The notes under the pieces are model-generated. The model was not told the origin of the DNA. It ran no database searches and saw only the letters and a list, made by a program, of their open reading frames with translations. The translations under genes and the position numbers were made by a program. Shown piece after piece: positions 44,201-57,292 of a stretch of DNA of 64,000 nucleotides; position 1 is the stretch's first letter; each line of letters begins with the position of its first letter. The DNA comes from Antedon mediterranea (Eukaryota; Echinodermata; Crinoidea; Comatulida; Antedonidae), in the NCBI RefSeq assembly GCF_964355755.1, contig NC_092674.1, forward strand, positions 11,349,001 to 11,413,000. The letters are read 5' to 3'.

Positions 44201-45226
44201 TTTTTAAAGAGTTCATCATAGTAAAAAGTTATAATTCATTGCGGTATGTAATAATCTATGTACACCAAAGTGGTTACTGCATAGTAAATACACGGAGGAA
44301 TCTTTCTACAACTTTTATCAGTTGTGGTACCGAGATCGAGTCTCACCTTGGGAAACGAAACGAAATAAGAAGCTTAGAGACATAACAGCTTCCTCAAAAT
44401 GTGTGCTGTTTCCAGGATGGCCAACATCTGAGCTCTTAACTTTTCATGCCATTTTTTTTTTGCACTCTAAAGCTCACAATGTCGGTCGGTTGGTCGGTCG
44501 GTCGGTAAACACTACCTTGAGCACGCGACTGCAGCCATCTACATGGTCTTGTTAATATTGTGTTTGAAACCCAAAATAGATAGTCTGTTTGTGAGAGATG
44601 ATGGAAGTAGGCCTCTAAATGGCGGTAAGATTTGGGAGGGTAATATTAAATGGATTGACGTTTAAGATTAGAAATGGTAGGTAAAATAGAAATGTAGGTT
44701 TTGGGAGGGAGAGAATTTATATTTCTATATAAGTAAATAATATCCATAATTTAACATTCTTGACGACCTCATGCATGTGCGAACATTTGAAAATAATTAC
44801 TATCGAAATAAAATGGAAGAAATATAAACAACTAACATTATATTTACTGTATCGACAGCCTGGTTCAAATACTGACCTTTTGAAAGTATAGACGATAATA
44901 TACAACAATCTATACTGAATAAAAACAATATTTATTATTATGAGGATCTAAATTGCGATACATTGTCAGAAAATCTCCATTATTATACAAATAGATTATT
45001 AAGTTATTGATATATGTACACATTTCCATCTCGAAAGAAATATTTCTTACAAAAAACGCAGCTCAACTTTTTGACGTAACAGCTATAATTATTCTTTCTT
45101 CATTAAAAAAAAATCGATATTCTATTAAATAATTTAAGAAATAATGATTTATTATTTAGTTTACAGTAAATATTCTTTGTAATCTGAAGTCTGAAATAAT
45201 GCTCTATTTAATATTTTTATTTATAT
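41214..45226 (+). repeat. 4-kb tandem array, copy 2
   Basis: 4,013 bp. I found no difference from copy 3 at the landmarks compared. It contains the same insertion (43,125-44,551) and LINE remnants. Confidence 0.97.
43125..44551. mobile_element. 1.4-kb insertion inside array unit (copy 2)
   Basis: Same borders and content as 39,112-40,538. Confidence 0.8.
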
Positions 45227-48200
45227 TTTATCCGATAATTATCTCATTTTAATAAGAAATGATCAGTGGAAATCCCCTATTCCACATGAACATTAACGGT
45301 TAATTATCGATGTAGTTATCGGTTATATTTTGACTGCGGAAACACGTACAGCCTCTCACGCGTATTGGCGATGAACATATAAAATTAATTACAATAAAAA
45401 ATGTACAGGTTCATGCAGTCTGGTGTTCTATCTGTCAATACAATCTTTCCCATAACAAATTATAATCTCAATGACAATTTGCTCGAGTTTTGCAACAACC
45501 CTGCTTGTTGAACACCAATCCACCAGCTTATCTTATTCATAGTAGGCATAGTTGTCTTCTCGTCTCAATGCAAATCCAGAATTTCTGAAACGGATGCTTA
45601 AACTTGGGTTAAATAGTTTACCATTAATTTTAATTTTCTTAAAATGTATTATAAAAGTATGACTATGTGCCTATTTCTATTTAAAAAAAGTAAGATGAAC
45701 AGTTAATAACATAATGTTGATTTCAGATGTGTCAAAAATTCAACGCAAACCATGGATGCTATATTAAATTAGCAACTCGCCAAAAGATTGTCTAAACGAA
45801 AATTTAGGTTGCTAAATAAAGTAGTATTACGTATTAACCATAGGTATATAAGGAAGATATTCGGATCTTGTGCTTGACAGACTACAGATCTGAACACTCC
45901 TAAATAATAAAACACTTTATAATAACTAAAACTAGTTATTTATCTAGTTTATGGGGTCTGTGCATTAGTAAACATTGAACAGATAAATCAGTGATTAAAT
46001 CGTTTTAGTAAATACAATTTCATAAACGGTTAGATTGTTATAGGGGCAATATATATATAACATTAACAATGTGATTGTAAACAAATTAATAAATGTCAAG
46101 TATGCCATACAATGATCAGGAATAAGTGGTGTAATAAACCCACTGATGGTTTGTCAAGTCTATTATCAGTATAAAAGTAAACACAAGAAAACATAAATCA
46201 AAAAATTATAGAAAATGTAGTCCGGTATGGCAATTATGATTGTAAAATTTCAATTTTGACTGATAACCAACAACAAATAAAAAGGTCGCAATTTAGTATC
46301 TTCCTTAATTTTCATGTTTTAAAAACAACGTCCAGACGTATTAGGAAAGCTGTACAACGATTCAAAAAGGTAATTTTTATCAATTATTTCCAATAACTAC
46401 ACAGGTTTATACATAATTTTTGCTTTCAAAATAAATTAAAAAACAAGAAAGCAAAAAGATTTTTTATTTTATTAATGCTGTAATTTTAAGAAGGAATTGT
46501 GACAAGAATGCTTTTGGAAATGGATTTTAAATTAATCAATCTATTCAAAAACTAAAGATCTTTTATGCATGTTTTACAAACAATACAACGAGAAACTATT
46601 GGAATATTATTATTATTTCTATCATAGAGTAATAATAGTAGCCATAGTCAACATTTAGTATATTGATTTTTGTATGTAATTTTTAAAAATAGGTATGCAG
46701 ACATTTTATAAGACATTATTTTTTAAATAAAAAATTTCAATTTTTAATTAGTTAGTGAAATACGAATGAAACAAAACTATCTCACAGAGGGTAATTATAT
46801 AGTTCATCGAATTTATCATTGGAGAATGACTATAATCATTTTTGAATTATTTATCTTTATGTTTCTTGTAAACTTTATTCAATCAAACAATCAATCAGTA
46901 AACAAACATTGTATGTTTGGAAAGGAGCCTAAATAAGTTATAACAACTTTACGCAGGCTCCCAAAAATAAACAAAGTAACAATAGTTGAGCAGAAAGAGA
47001 CATGATAATACTATACTATTACTGTAATAAAAATAAGGTAAAGGAGAAACGCATATTGGACAGACGAAATCTATTCAGACAGATGATATGAAAAGAAACA
47101 TTTTCAAGGAATAAGAAACCAGAAATTATTAAATTAGTTCACTATGTCGGTCGGTCGGTAAACACTAACTTTTATCTTTGTCTTGATATCACTTTCATCT
47201 AGCTAAGTCAATTTTTCACAGTATGTTCCTTATGGCCAGGAAAGGATGTGGTTATGTTTTCACGGTGCGCAATCAAAAATTACGCGGTCTACGCACGATT
47301 TAACGAAATCACGTTTGTAATCGCAATTAAATAAAATTTCAGGGCATAAATCATCATATGGCAATACAATTACGTTCGTAGCGCATGTAACGCATGCGTA
47401 CGCGCGCTTAAAAATTTCAAAATTTATTTTCGATGAAATAAGAGTAGGCCTACGTTTCAGGCCATTTTAAGCGTTCAAAAAATTGCCATGAGTGCGCAGA
47501 TTTTTGTACGCGCATTGCGCGGTAAATGTTATTATGCACTCTTTTTGCCCGATTTCTGTTTACAACCTTTCTTTAATAATATCATCATATTTGATTCACT
47601 TTTCAACTCGAAATTACGTTATACAAGTGACAGGCTACGCACGTACGTGTGAGTTAACAAAATGGTGAAAATATGTTAAATTTTAAAATTAATATAGATC
47701 GTCAGAATGCACCTAACAGCTATTTTGCATTTCATTTTCTTAAAGTTTATCCTATGTATGATTCATTATGAAATTAAGAGAACAAAAGTTGATTAAGTCA
47801 TCATTAAATTTAAAAAAAATAATTTCGGCAATCAAACAAATTATGAAATTTTCATAGGCCGAAATAACAAACATAACATTAACTTTCTTTCTTAAAATGT
47901 TCATATAGGCCTATTAAATTTAATAGTATATAGTTTATTTATTTATTTTTTCAATTTCTGCCATATACATAACAAAGAAGACAAAACAATTATAAAAGGA
48001 GGCACGGAAAGACCAAACAGGTGCTAAACACCTATGCTAGTTGGTCAACCCAGAACAGAGAAAAATAAATAAATTACCTTCTACAATAAAAGCATCGACA
48101 AGAAAGCGACCAACTACACACATTTTCAATATCAAAATTATTTAAAAAATAAATATTGAGATAATTAAGTAATTTGGTTTTAAAAGAACTAACAGTGCAT

Positions 48201-49239
48201 CATTTTTTTAATATTTTTAAAGAGTTCATCATAGTAAAAAGTTATAATTCATTGCGGTATGTAATAATCTATGTACACCAAAGTGGTTACTGCATAGTAA
48301 ATACACGGAGGAATCTTTCTACAACTTTTATCAGTTGTGGTACCGAGATCGAGTCTCACCTTGGGAAACGAAACGAAATAAGAAGCTTAGAGACATAACA
48401 GCTTCCTCAAAATGTGTGCTGTTTCCAGGATGGCCAACATCTGAGCTCTTAACTTTTCATGCCATTTTTTTTTTGCACTCTAAAGCTCACAATGTCGGTC
48501 GGTTGGTCGGTCGGTCGGTAAACACTACCTTGAGCACGCGACTGCAGCCATCTACATGGTCTTGTTAATATTGTGTTTGAAACCCAAAATAGATAGTCTG
48601 TTTGTGAGAGATGATGGAAGTAGGCCTCTAAATGGCGGTAAGATTTGGGAGGGTAATATTAAATGGATTGACGTTTAAGATTAGAAATGGTAGGTAAAAT
48701 AGAAATGTAGGTTTTGGGAGGGAGAGAATTTATATTTCTATATAAGTAAATAATATCCATAATTTAACATTCTTGACGACCTCATGCATGTGCGAACATT
48801 TGAAAATAATTACTATCGAAATAAAATGGAAGAAATATAAACAACTAACATTATATTTACTGTATCGACAGCCTGGTTCAAATACTGACCTTTTGAAAGT
48901 ATAGACGATAATATACAACAATCTATACTGAATAAAAACAATATTTATTATTATGAGGATCTAAATTGCGATACATTGTCAGAAAATCTCCATTATTATA
49001 CAAATAGATTATTAAGTTATTGATATATGTACACATTTCCATCTCGAAAGAAATATTTCTTACAAAAAACGCAGCTCAACTTTTTGACGTAACAGCTATA
49101 ATTATTCTTTCTTCATTAAAAAAAAATCGATATTCTATTAAATAATTTAAGAAATAATGATTTATTATTTAGTTTACAGTAAATATTCTTTGTAATCTGA
49201 AGTCTGAAATAATGCTCTATTTAATATTTTTATTTATAT
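45227..49239 (+). repeat. 4-kb tandem array, copy 3
   Basis: 4,013 bp, matching copy 2 at every landmark checked; carries the insertion at 47,138-48,564. Confidence 0.97.
47138..48564. mobile_element. 1.4-kb insertion inside array unit (copy 3)
   Basis: Same borders and content as 39,112-40,538. Confidence 0.8.
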
Positions 49240-51838
49240 TTTATCCGATAATTATCTCATTTTAATAAGAAATGATCAGTGGAAATCCCCTATTCCACAT
49301 GAACATTAACGGTTAATTATCGATGTAGTTATCGGTTATATTTTGACTGCGGAAACACATACAGCCTCTCACGCGTATTGGCGATGAACATATAAAATTA
49401 ATTACAATAAAAAATGTACAGGTTCATGCAGTCTGGTGTTCTATCTGTCAATACAATCTTTCCCATAACAAATTATAATCTCAATGACAATTTGCTCGAG
49501 TTTTGCAACAACCCTGCTTGTTGAACACCAATCCACCAGCTTATCTTATTCATAGTAGGCATAGTTGTCTTCTCGTCTCAATGCAAATCCAGAATTTCTG
49601 AAACGGATGCTTAAACTTGGGTTAAATAGTTTACCATTAATTTTAATTTTCTTAAAATGTATTATAAAAGTATGGCTATGTGCCTATTTCTATTTAAAAA
49701 AAGTAAGATGAACAGTTAATAACATAATGTTGATTTCAGATGTGTCAAAAATTCAACGCAAACCATGGATGCTATATTACATCAGCAACTCGCCAAAAGA
49801 TTGTCTAAACGAAAATTTAGGTTGCTAAATAAAGTAGTATTACGTATTAACCATAGGTATATAAGGAAGATATTCGGATCTTGTGCTTGACAGACTACAG
49901 ATCTGAACACTCCTAAATAATAAAACACTTTATAATAACTAAAACTAGTTATTTATCTAGTTTATGGGGTCTGTGCATTAGTAAAAATTGAACAGATAAA
50001 TCAGTGATTAAATCGTTTTAGTAAATAAAATTTCATGAACGATTAGATTGTTATAGGGGCAATATATATATAACATTAACAATGTGATTGTAAACAAATT
50101 AATACATGTCAAGTATGCCATACAATGATCAGGAATAAGTGGTGTAATAAACCCACTGATGGTTTGTCAAGTCTATTATCAGTATAAAAGTAAACACAAG
50201 AAAACATAAATCAAGTAATAACAAAATTATAGAAAATGTAGTCCGGTATGGCAATTATGATTGTAAAATTTCAATTTTGACTGATAACCAACAACAAATA
50301 AAAAGGTCGCAATTTAGTATCTTCCTTAATTTTCATGTTTTAAAAACAACGTCCAGACGTGTTAGGAAAGCTGTACAACGATTCAAAAAGGTAATTTTTA
50401 TCAATTATTTCCAATAACTACACAGGTTTATACATAATTTTTGCTTTCAAAATAAATTAAAAAACAAGAAAGCAAAAAGATTTTTTATTTTATTAATGCT
50501 GTAATTTTAAGAAGGAATTGTTGTGACAAGAATGCTTTTGGAAATGGATTTTAAATTAATCAATCTATTCAAAAAGTATAGATCTTTTATGCATGTTTTA
50601 CAAACAATACAATGAGAAACTATTGGAATATTATTATTATTTCTATCATAGAGTAATAATAGTAGCCATAGTCAACATTTAGTATATTGATTTTTGTATG
50701 TAATTTTTAAAAATAGGTATGCAGACATTTTATAAGACATTATTTTTTAAATAAAAAATTTCAATTTTTAATTAGTTAGTGAAATACGAATGAAACAAAA
50801 CTATCTCACAGAGGGTAATTATATAGTTCATAGAATTTATCATTGGAGAATGACTGTAATCATTTTTGAATTATTTATCTTTATGTTTCTTGTAAACTTT
50901 ATTCAATCAATCAATCAATCAATAAACAAACATTTTATGTTTGGAAGGGAGCCTAAATAAGTTGGGCAGGTAGACCCATGATACTACTATACTATTACTA
51001 TAATAAAAATAAGGTAAAGGAGAAACGCACATTAAACAGACGAAATCTATTCAGACAGATGATATGAAAAGAAACATTTTCAAAGAATGAGAAACCAGAA
51101 ATTATTAAATTAGATTAGGAAAACAAGAAGAAAAAAAATAGTCGCCATATAGCCCTACCGGGATCAGGGAATTTTTAATATTGTCTTTGAAACTCAAAAC
51201 AGATAGTGTTTGTGAGAGATGATGGAAGTAGGCCTCTAAATGGCGGTAAGATTTGGGAGGGCATAGGATAGATTGACGTCTAAGATTAGAAATGGTAGGT
51301 AAAATAGCAATGTAGGTTTTGGGAGTGAGAGAATTTATATTCCTATATAAGTAAATAATATCTATAATTTAACATTCTTGACGACCTCATGTGCGAACAT
51401 TTGGAAATAATTACTATCGAAAAAAAATGGAAGAAATATAAACCACTAACATTATATTTACTGTATCGACAGCCTTGTTCAAATACTGACCTTTTTGAAA
51501 GTATAGACGATAATATACAACAATGTAAACTGAATGAAAAGAATATTTATTATTATGAGGATCTAAATTGCGATACATTGTCAGAAAATCGCCATTATTA
51601 TACAAATAGATTATTAAGTTATTGATATATGTACAGATTTCAATCTCGAAAGAAATATTTCTTACAAAAAACGCCGCTCAACTTTTTGACGTAACAACTA
51701 TAATTATTGTTCTTTTTTCATTCTTTTTTTTAAATCGATATTCTATTAAATAATTTAGGAAATAATGATTAATTATTTAGTTTACAGTAAACATTTGTTG
51801 TAAAGTAAAATAGAGTCTGAAATAATGATCTATTTAAT
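49240..51838 (+). repeat. 4-kb tandem array, copy 4, without the insertion
   Basis: Its first ~500 bp are nearly identical to copy 3, then scattered differences appear: CATCAGCAAC for AATTAGCAAC, an added AGTAATA near 50,215, GTTGTTGGGCAGG-type changes near 50,960. At 51,114 it continues ATTAGGAAAACAAGAAG through TAGTCGCCATATAGCCCTAC, where the other copies have the 1.4-kb insertion. That uninterrupted sequence matches the LINE 3' end at 31.57-31.64 kb, so copy 4 keeps the older arrangement. Similarity stops near 51,838. Confidence 0.95.
51165..51625. mobile_element. LINE remnants: C-terminal tail (minus) and endonuclease piece (plus)
   Basis: 51,165-51,310 resembles, on the minus strand, the LINE C-terminal end at 31.6-31.74 kb. 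51,389-51,625 on the plus strand reads CEHLEIITIEKKWKKYKPLT, LYLLYRQPCSNTDLFESIDD and YYYEDLNCDTL. This is an apurinic-type endonuclease segment (YRQP.S and the GDFNCD-like block). Copies 1-3 carry the same pieces with a frameshift after YRQPGSNTD. Confidence 0.65.
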
Positions 51839-54099
51839 CCCAAAGCAGAACCTATCGGGTATTAAATACTATTTACACCATAGAGGAAGGATTATTCATG
51901 ATAAATACCTACGCTGACTGCCAGACTAACTGCCTACATACATCTCATAGACTATCTTCTCCCAGACGTAATGTAGGGTTTGAGTATGCCCAGTTTGAGT
52001 TTCCAAATACTCATTTTTGAGCCGTAGTAAACAATAAGCTACCGTATGATAACTGTTTCCTAATGATTCCGTTCTCTTGGATATAACTGCCTAAAGGCGC
52101 GGCGCGAAAAACCCACATGTATAACTAAAGATTCTTCCACATACCATTATCGCATCAAATCCCTCAATATTTTCTTATAAGCTGACATTGTTATTGGTAT
52201 CACCAACCGTTCAATGATTTATGCAATATTTAGAAAACAAAAATCACTAAAACAAATTTCAAACAACAGAAACACAATATAAATTGTTAGGCTCCTATAG
52301 GCTACAAATATTAATGAAAATTATTTCCTAAAATATTTTTTATTCAAATAATTGATAAACACGAGCTAATGAAAAAAAAAAGAATCCGTAAAGGTACCGT
52401 ACTACTCCTCCGTGGCTCAATTCAATTCAATAAATATTTATTATCCCAAACTCTAGGGAAATTCATTTGGTAATACAATTTCATAAAAACGTTTAAAAAG
52501 TACACAAAAGACAAGCACAAGCACAACAATCATAATAAAAATCTAAAATATGATTAGAAAAAAAAAACACAAAAAAAACACAGGTTCATATTACACAGCA
52601 TAATTATCTTTTTTAGAGTACCATTGTAGGATCTAACTGCAGAAGGAATAAATGATTTTATTTTATAGCGCTCAATATTTATTTTTTGTCTCATGATCAG
52701 TAATCTGCAGCTACAATGGTATTAAACTAATGCGTAAAAGAGATTGCAATTCATCTAATAATAATTGTCACTCTGGATTTCATATAAAAAATATAGAATT
52801 GACTGTAATAAACAATTCGAGACAATAACCTTTACTATACCCGCAATAGTATAAATTAAAGCAACATAATGTAAAGAAATATAAGATACTTTATTCCATT
52901 TAAAAAAAAAAATTGCACATATATGCCTACAACAAATTAAAATTAATACTAAGGTAGCTACGAATTATAAATAAATAAATTGAAATTACTTTAAAATTTT
53001 GCAAAAATTGAGGCTCAAATTTAACTGAAATCATGAATATACCCAATACTCACAAATTCAAATATAAAAGTAAAAATAGAAGAGCTGGTTGGTCTTATCT
53101 TTTATCTTTCTTTTTTCAGTTTCTAGATTTTAAAATTCTAATTAGGTTTTCCATTTCTTCATTCATGTTTTCCAATTTAAACCATTTTATAGATTCCACC
53201 CTTCCATCTTATTTTCTCTACATGCAATATATTTTTCAATTGTAGGCCTACTTTTAATTTCCTTTGGAGAAAATTAAAGCGGTTAGAATTTATATATCAT
53301 TTGTTTAGCCAATATTAAACGAGCATTTAAAAGTATTTGAAAAGCTGAAAAGTAATACATTGTGTTTATAACTGTTTCAATCACAATCAGGTTCGGAGAC
53401 AAAGTTGTCATAGCGATGATTTATCAACCATTCAGACAGGTAACACCCCAGTGTAAGGAGATGAACTGACCCCCGAACTAACCATTACCCTGTATAAGCA
53501 AACGATAATCAATTCGATGAGGTCACGTTTTCTGGAACAAATTATTTTGAACAGTTGATATATCGGATCATGCTTCAAGTTGTTGAAGTTGTATACATAG
53601 TAGGTCTACTGTGTACAAAATGATACCGTAAAACCTCCAAGGGGGCTTCTTCTCAAAATCAAGCCCACTGAGCTTCTTTTCAATATTATAGAATGGACTT
53701 ATTTTTGAGATAAACTGTATTTGTCAACTAAAAGGAATAAAAATGTGTATGATTATGTTTATCATATCAATATGTTACTGGCCTTATTAACCTTAATTAG
53801 CTTCGCTCGCGTACCATCCTGGTCGTGCCCACAGATGGACGTTCTCGAATACACAGTAATTTCAGCTTAAAAAAACTTGCGATTTCAAATGTACGTATAC
53901 CACAGGACTATAATACGTTGTCGTTTACAGAAACGAATATTAAAATAGACACGATGATTTATGCAGTCAACCAAAATTAGCACCCTGGGAACAAACCCAA
54001 TTTGTGTTTGTATGTAACATTAAGGTTGATGGAAGGTACAAAGACGAACAATTTTTAAATATATTCTTTATCCAATCAGCAACCAAATATATTTTTATG
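51839..54099. other. No gene seen
   Basis: AT-rich. TTCAATTCAATAAATATTTA at 52,420 resembles a reversed LINE tail. The open frame at 53,033-53,245 is low-complexity and unlike known proteins. Confidence 0.4.
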
Positions 54100-55040
54100 T
54101 TTTATAGGCCTATAGATAATATACCACTAAATACAGTAAAACATTTGCGATTTAATACTTTGTTAAAACTGTCCCTGTCATAGTCGATTGAAATAGTAAA
54201 GTACATAAATGTGACGATACACCGCTACGACGTTTATATTTTTGTAATTATTAATTAATACAAACGTTAAGATGCAACTGTCAGTAATATGGTTTATTTG
54301 TGTATTATGTGTTTATAATCTAACAGTAGGGACTGCCCACACTCACAGTAATACAGTTTATTTGTATATATGTTTATATTATATCTAACAGTACCAACAC
54401 TCACAGAAAGAAATTGGTGATTCAAATTGGGATCAAAAGTGGTTAATACCTATTTATCAGTAGTGGTTAATAGGTATTTACAGTTTGTATAGTATTGCAA
54501 TACTATAAGTTTTAAGTTTATTCTCTAAAGGCCCATACATTTATCTACTTGTGTTAAACCATGAAGGTATACCTCCATGGTTAAACCAAATAATTTTGAA
54601 TGATCCATTCATCGAAAATCAATACATTTGTATAAACGTATATTAAATCTAAAATAGTAGTTTTTAATGAAAATCGGCCTGTCTTCAACATTATGATGCT
54701 GTACTCGAACTGTTCAACCGGTTTTCAGCCATTAAAATCTATTATCGTAGCAGGAGATAGGAAAATGCGAAGCATCCTCGTATTATTGTGTACGGGTATT
54801 TTTCAAGATGGACATCCATTAGACAGTGTATACCACGATCGGAAAACACCACTATTTGGGTCAAATCGTTGAACCTAAATTCATTTTAATTGTCAATAAC
54901 TAATTATCTAACTCAATTTAATTAGTAAATAGGGTTACATCACGTGGTTAAAATCAGTACCGAAAGTACGAACCAACTTTATATACCTCTAGAAGTAAGG
55001 CGCGGATTATTGAATTTTGCCCTTACGTAAATGTATATAG
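54100..55040. repeat. Dispersed repeat, inverted partner of 8.1-8.97 kb
   Basis: The AAAATCGGCCTGTCTTCAAC block through the ATTTTGCCCTTACGTAAATG end is the reverse complement of 8,130-8,520; 54,110-54,250 mirrors 8,830-8,960. The segment between (54,250-54,590) is not shared. Confidence 0.75.
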
Positions 55041-55235
55041 GCCTATAGATAAAATGTTACACTTTACTGTTTTCCAAATAGTACTTTGATTACATCTTTT
55101 ATCTTCTTCTTGGCTGCTTCTTTGGGAAAATATGTAACATTGGCAAGGGAAAAATTCCTATTACTGTAGTAGCAATTCACAACATTTACAACATTCATTT
55201 AAAAAAGAAGCCCTTTCTTCAGTAATAACCAAAAT

Positions 55236-55565
55236 TAGTTTATGGGGCCTATACTGTACATTGGTAAACATTGAGCAGATGAATCAGTGATTCAATCGTT
55301 TTAGCAAATACAAGTTCATGAAAGGTTAGATTGTTATAGAGACAATGTCAATGTCAAGTAGGTCATACGATGATCATAAATAAGTGGTGTAATAAACCCG
55401 CTGATGGTTTGTCAAGTCTATTATCAGTATATAGGCCTATAGGTAAACACAACGAACATAAATCAAGTAATAAATACTGGAAAATATAGTCCATATGACA
55501 TCGCTTCAATTTTGACAAAATAACATAACAAATAAAAATAAAAAGGTCGCAGTACAGTTCTTTGC
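55236..55565 (+). repeat. Diverged single copy of part of the array unit
   Basis: Matches 37,916-38,275: TTTATGGGGCCTATACTGTA, AAACATTGAGCAGATGAATC, GTGGTGTAATAAACCCGCTG and AAAAAGGTCGCAGTA. It shares AAATCAAGTAATAA with array copy 4 but not copies 1-3, which supports copy 4 as closer to the ancestral unit. Confidence 0.8.
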
Positions 55566-55569
55566 CTAT

Positions 55570-55608
<39 letters not shown>

Positions 55609-55680
55609 CAAAGAGCTGCATAGGCAGGATATAGAAAAAAATCAAGATCAAATAAGTTAAAACTGCCTCAATATAGATTT

Positions 55681-55727
55681 ATTTTAACGACATGTTTCGG
55701 GCATAGCCCATCATCAGGTGAAAAGAA
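55681..55727 (-). ncRNA. Hammerhead ribozyme candidate in the Penelope-like element
   Basis: On the minus strand the core CTGATGA (55,717-55,711) is followed by one T, helix II GGGC-TAT-GCCC, then GAAA (55,698-55,695). A minimal helix III follows (A-U and C-G around a 2-nt loop), then the UC of a GUC cleavage site ending at 55,689. Helix I pairs 55,688-55,679 with 55,718-55,727: eight pairs with two mismatches (T/C), which may form the internal loop common in natural type I motifs. Penelope-like retroelements are known to carry hammerheads with very short helix III. The extra base between CTGATGA and helix II has precedents among natural hammerheads. Activity is untested. Confidence 0.75.
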
Positions 55728-55943
55728 TTGTAACAAAGGATAACATATAAGTCACAAAATTACATAATAAAACAAATCAACCAATCAAAGATGTTAACAA
55801 ACAAAAGGCATAGTTATAAAGGCACGCCTCCAAAAGCTATGGTGTACAAAGCAGGAATGGTTGCTTATAAAGCAGGAAATTTAAAACAAAGACAAAACCT
55901 TCAAGTGTAAATAATTGTTAATATGTGAATGTCTCTGGCAAAA

Positions 55944-57122
55944 TTAATGTTTAAAGGATCTAAATTGTACATTTATGCCGGTAGGGGCAAGAGTGCCAAG
56001 CTTTACAATTATTCTTTCTTCTATAATTCTACGAGATGTCTCAGAACCATTACATACTTTAACACCAGAAATAGTAATATCCGAAAGGGAATGCTCATTA
56101 TTACAAAAATGGGTGGCTACAGGTAATCCGGGAGTCTTTAGTTTAATAGACCTTAAATGTTCTACAAACCTATCACCTAACCTGCGTTTAGTTTCACCAA
56201 TATAAAGCATATTACATTTAGTACACGAAATACAATAAACTAGATTTCCAGTGGTGCACGTAATACGATCTGTGATCACATAATTACCAGAAGGTCCTAC
56301 TATTTGGTTTGAACATGAAACGTAATTACATGTCGAACATCTATTTCTATTACATTTGAATGTTCCAATTGATTCATTACCTTTGTTTTGTAATTTAGAT
56401 TTAACTAAAGTGTCTTTAATGCTTTGATCACGTCTGTAAGCTATCATGGGTGGTTCTTGAAAAATATCTTTTGTAGCGGATTTATCTTCAGTCAAAATTG
56501 AAAAGTTATCGCGAACAATGTTAATAACCTTCTTATTCATAGGATGATACGTGAGGACTAGAGGTATGCGGTCACAAGCATTTGTATTATGTGTAGGTTG
56601 CAATGTGTTCTCGTGCGTTAACTGGCAAACTTTTCTTAGAGATTTCACAGTAATGTCAGATGGATATTCGCGTGCATTGAAAAAATCGATCATCTCAGAT
56701 GCTTTGATGTTAAAGTCATCATCATCGCTACATAAACGTCGAAGTCTAACAAGTTGCGAATACGGTATAGCATTCTTACAAGCTGGAGGATGCGAAGAGT
56801 TGTAATTTAGATAAGTGTGCGCGTCAGTATCTTTGTAGTGGACGGATGTAGAAAGACCAGGTTTATCAATAGATAAACTAATATCAAGGAAAGGCACACA
56901 CTTGTCAGAAATTTCATGAGTAAACTTTATAGCAGGATGAAAATTGTTCACAAAGTTAATGAACTCATTAAGTTCATCTAAAGTTCCCGACATAACACCA
57001 ACACAATCATCAATATACCGTTTGAATAAATCTGGTTTTTTTCCCTTATAATCTCGTAACACATTCTGCTCAAAATACCCCATAAAGAGGCAAGCAAAGT
57101 TAGGTCCCAATTTTGTACCCAT
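55944..57122 (-). CDS. Penelope-like RT C-terminal half plus GIY-YIG endonuclease
   Basis: A 392-codon open frame. Residues 1-15 (MGTKLGPNFACLFMG) are the RT block preceding the catalytic loop; YIDD is at 36-39; VPFLDISLSI and SSHPPACK are thumb blocks. A Cys cluster (CNRNRCSTCNYVSC) near 258-271 matches the linker of some Penelope-like families. GIY-YIG follows: LVYCISC, LYIGET, RRLGDRFVEH, and a C-terminal RRIIEERIIVKLGTLAPTGI. The product would reverse-transcribe element RNA and nick target DNA. The first Met is not a true start, since the frame is open upstream (GIS) until the (AT)n. No stop or frameshift interrupts it, so the copy is young. Confidence 0.9.
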   Translation of the reverse strand: MGTKLGPNFACLFMGYFEQNVLRDYKGKKPDLFKRYIDDCVGVMSGTLDELNEFINFVNNFHPAIKFTHEISDKCVPFLDISLSIDKPGLSTSVHYKDTDAHTYLNYNSSHPPACKNAIPYSQLVRLRRLCSDDDDFNIKASEMIDFFNAREYPSDITVKSLRKVCQLTHENTLQPTHNTNACDRIPLVLTYHPMNKKVINIVRDNFSILTEDKSATKDIFQEPPMIAYRRDQSIKDTLVKSKLQNKGNESIGTFKCNRNRCSTCNYVSCSNQIVGPSGNYVITDRITCTTGNLVYCISCTKCNMLYIGETKRRLGDRFVEHLRSIKLKTPGLPVATHFCNNEHSLSDITISGVKVCNGSETSRRIIEERIIVKLGTLAPTGINVQFRSFKH

Positions 57123-57154
57123 GCTTATCCCAGAATATATATATATATATATAA

Positions 57155-57285
57155 ATACAAAGGCAAATTACTGAAAAAATGACAATGCTGTGGGTATCAG
57201 TGGCTGGATCTCAATGGAGATACAAAATAAAGCGAAAAGCTAAATCAAAACGAGAAGTAAAACAGCCAGAAAAGTTAGCCCCAAC
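57155..57285 (+). repeat. Dispersed repeat X, copy 2
   Basis: AAAGGCAAATTACTGAAAAA, ATGCTGTGGGTATCAGTGGC, TGGATCTCAATGGAGATAC and AACAGCCAGAAAAGTTAG, identical in order to 57,695-57,815. It is cut at its right by the fold-back (CCCCAACCGAGACTCG). Confidence 0.85.
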
Positions 57286-57292
57286 CGAGACT

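Larger units (their letters stand above)
55606..57130 (-). mobile_element. Penelope-like element, 5'-truncated, endonuclease-bearing
   Basis: The block is bounded by (AT)n tracts at 55,573-55,605 and 57,134-57,153. It holds an uninterrupted ORF from the RT palm to the GIY-YIG domain, and a hammerhead-like motif in the 3' region. The N-terminal RT blocks are missing at the right (AT)n end, where the frame continues into the repeat. Confidence 0.85.
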
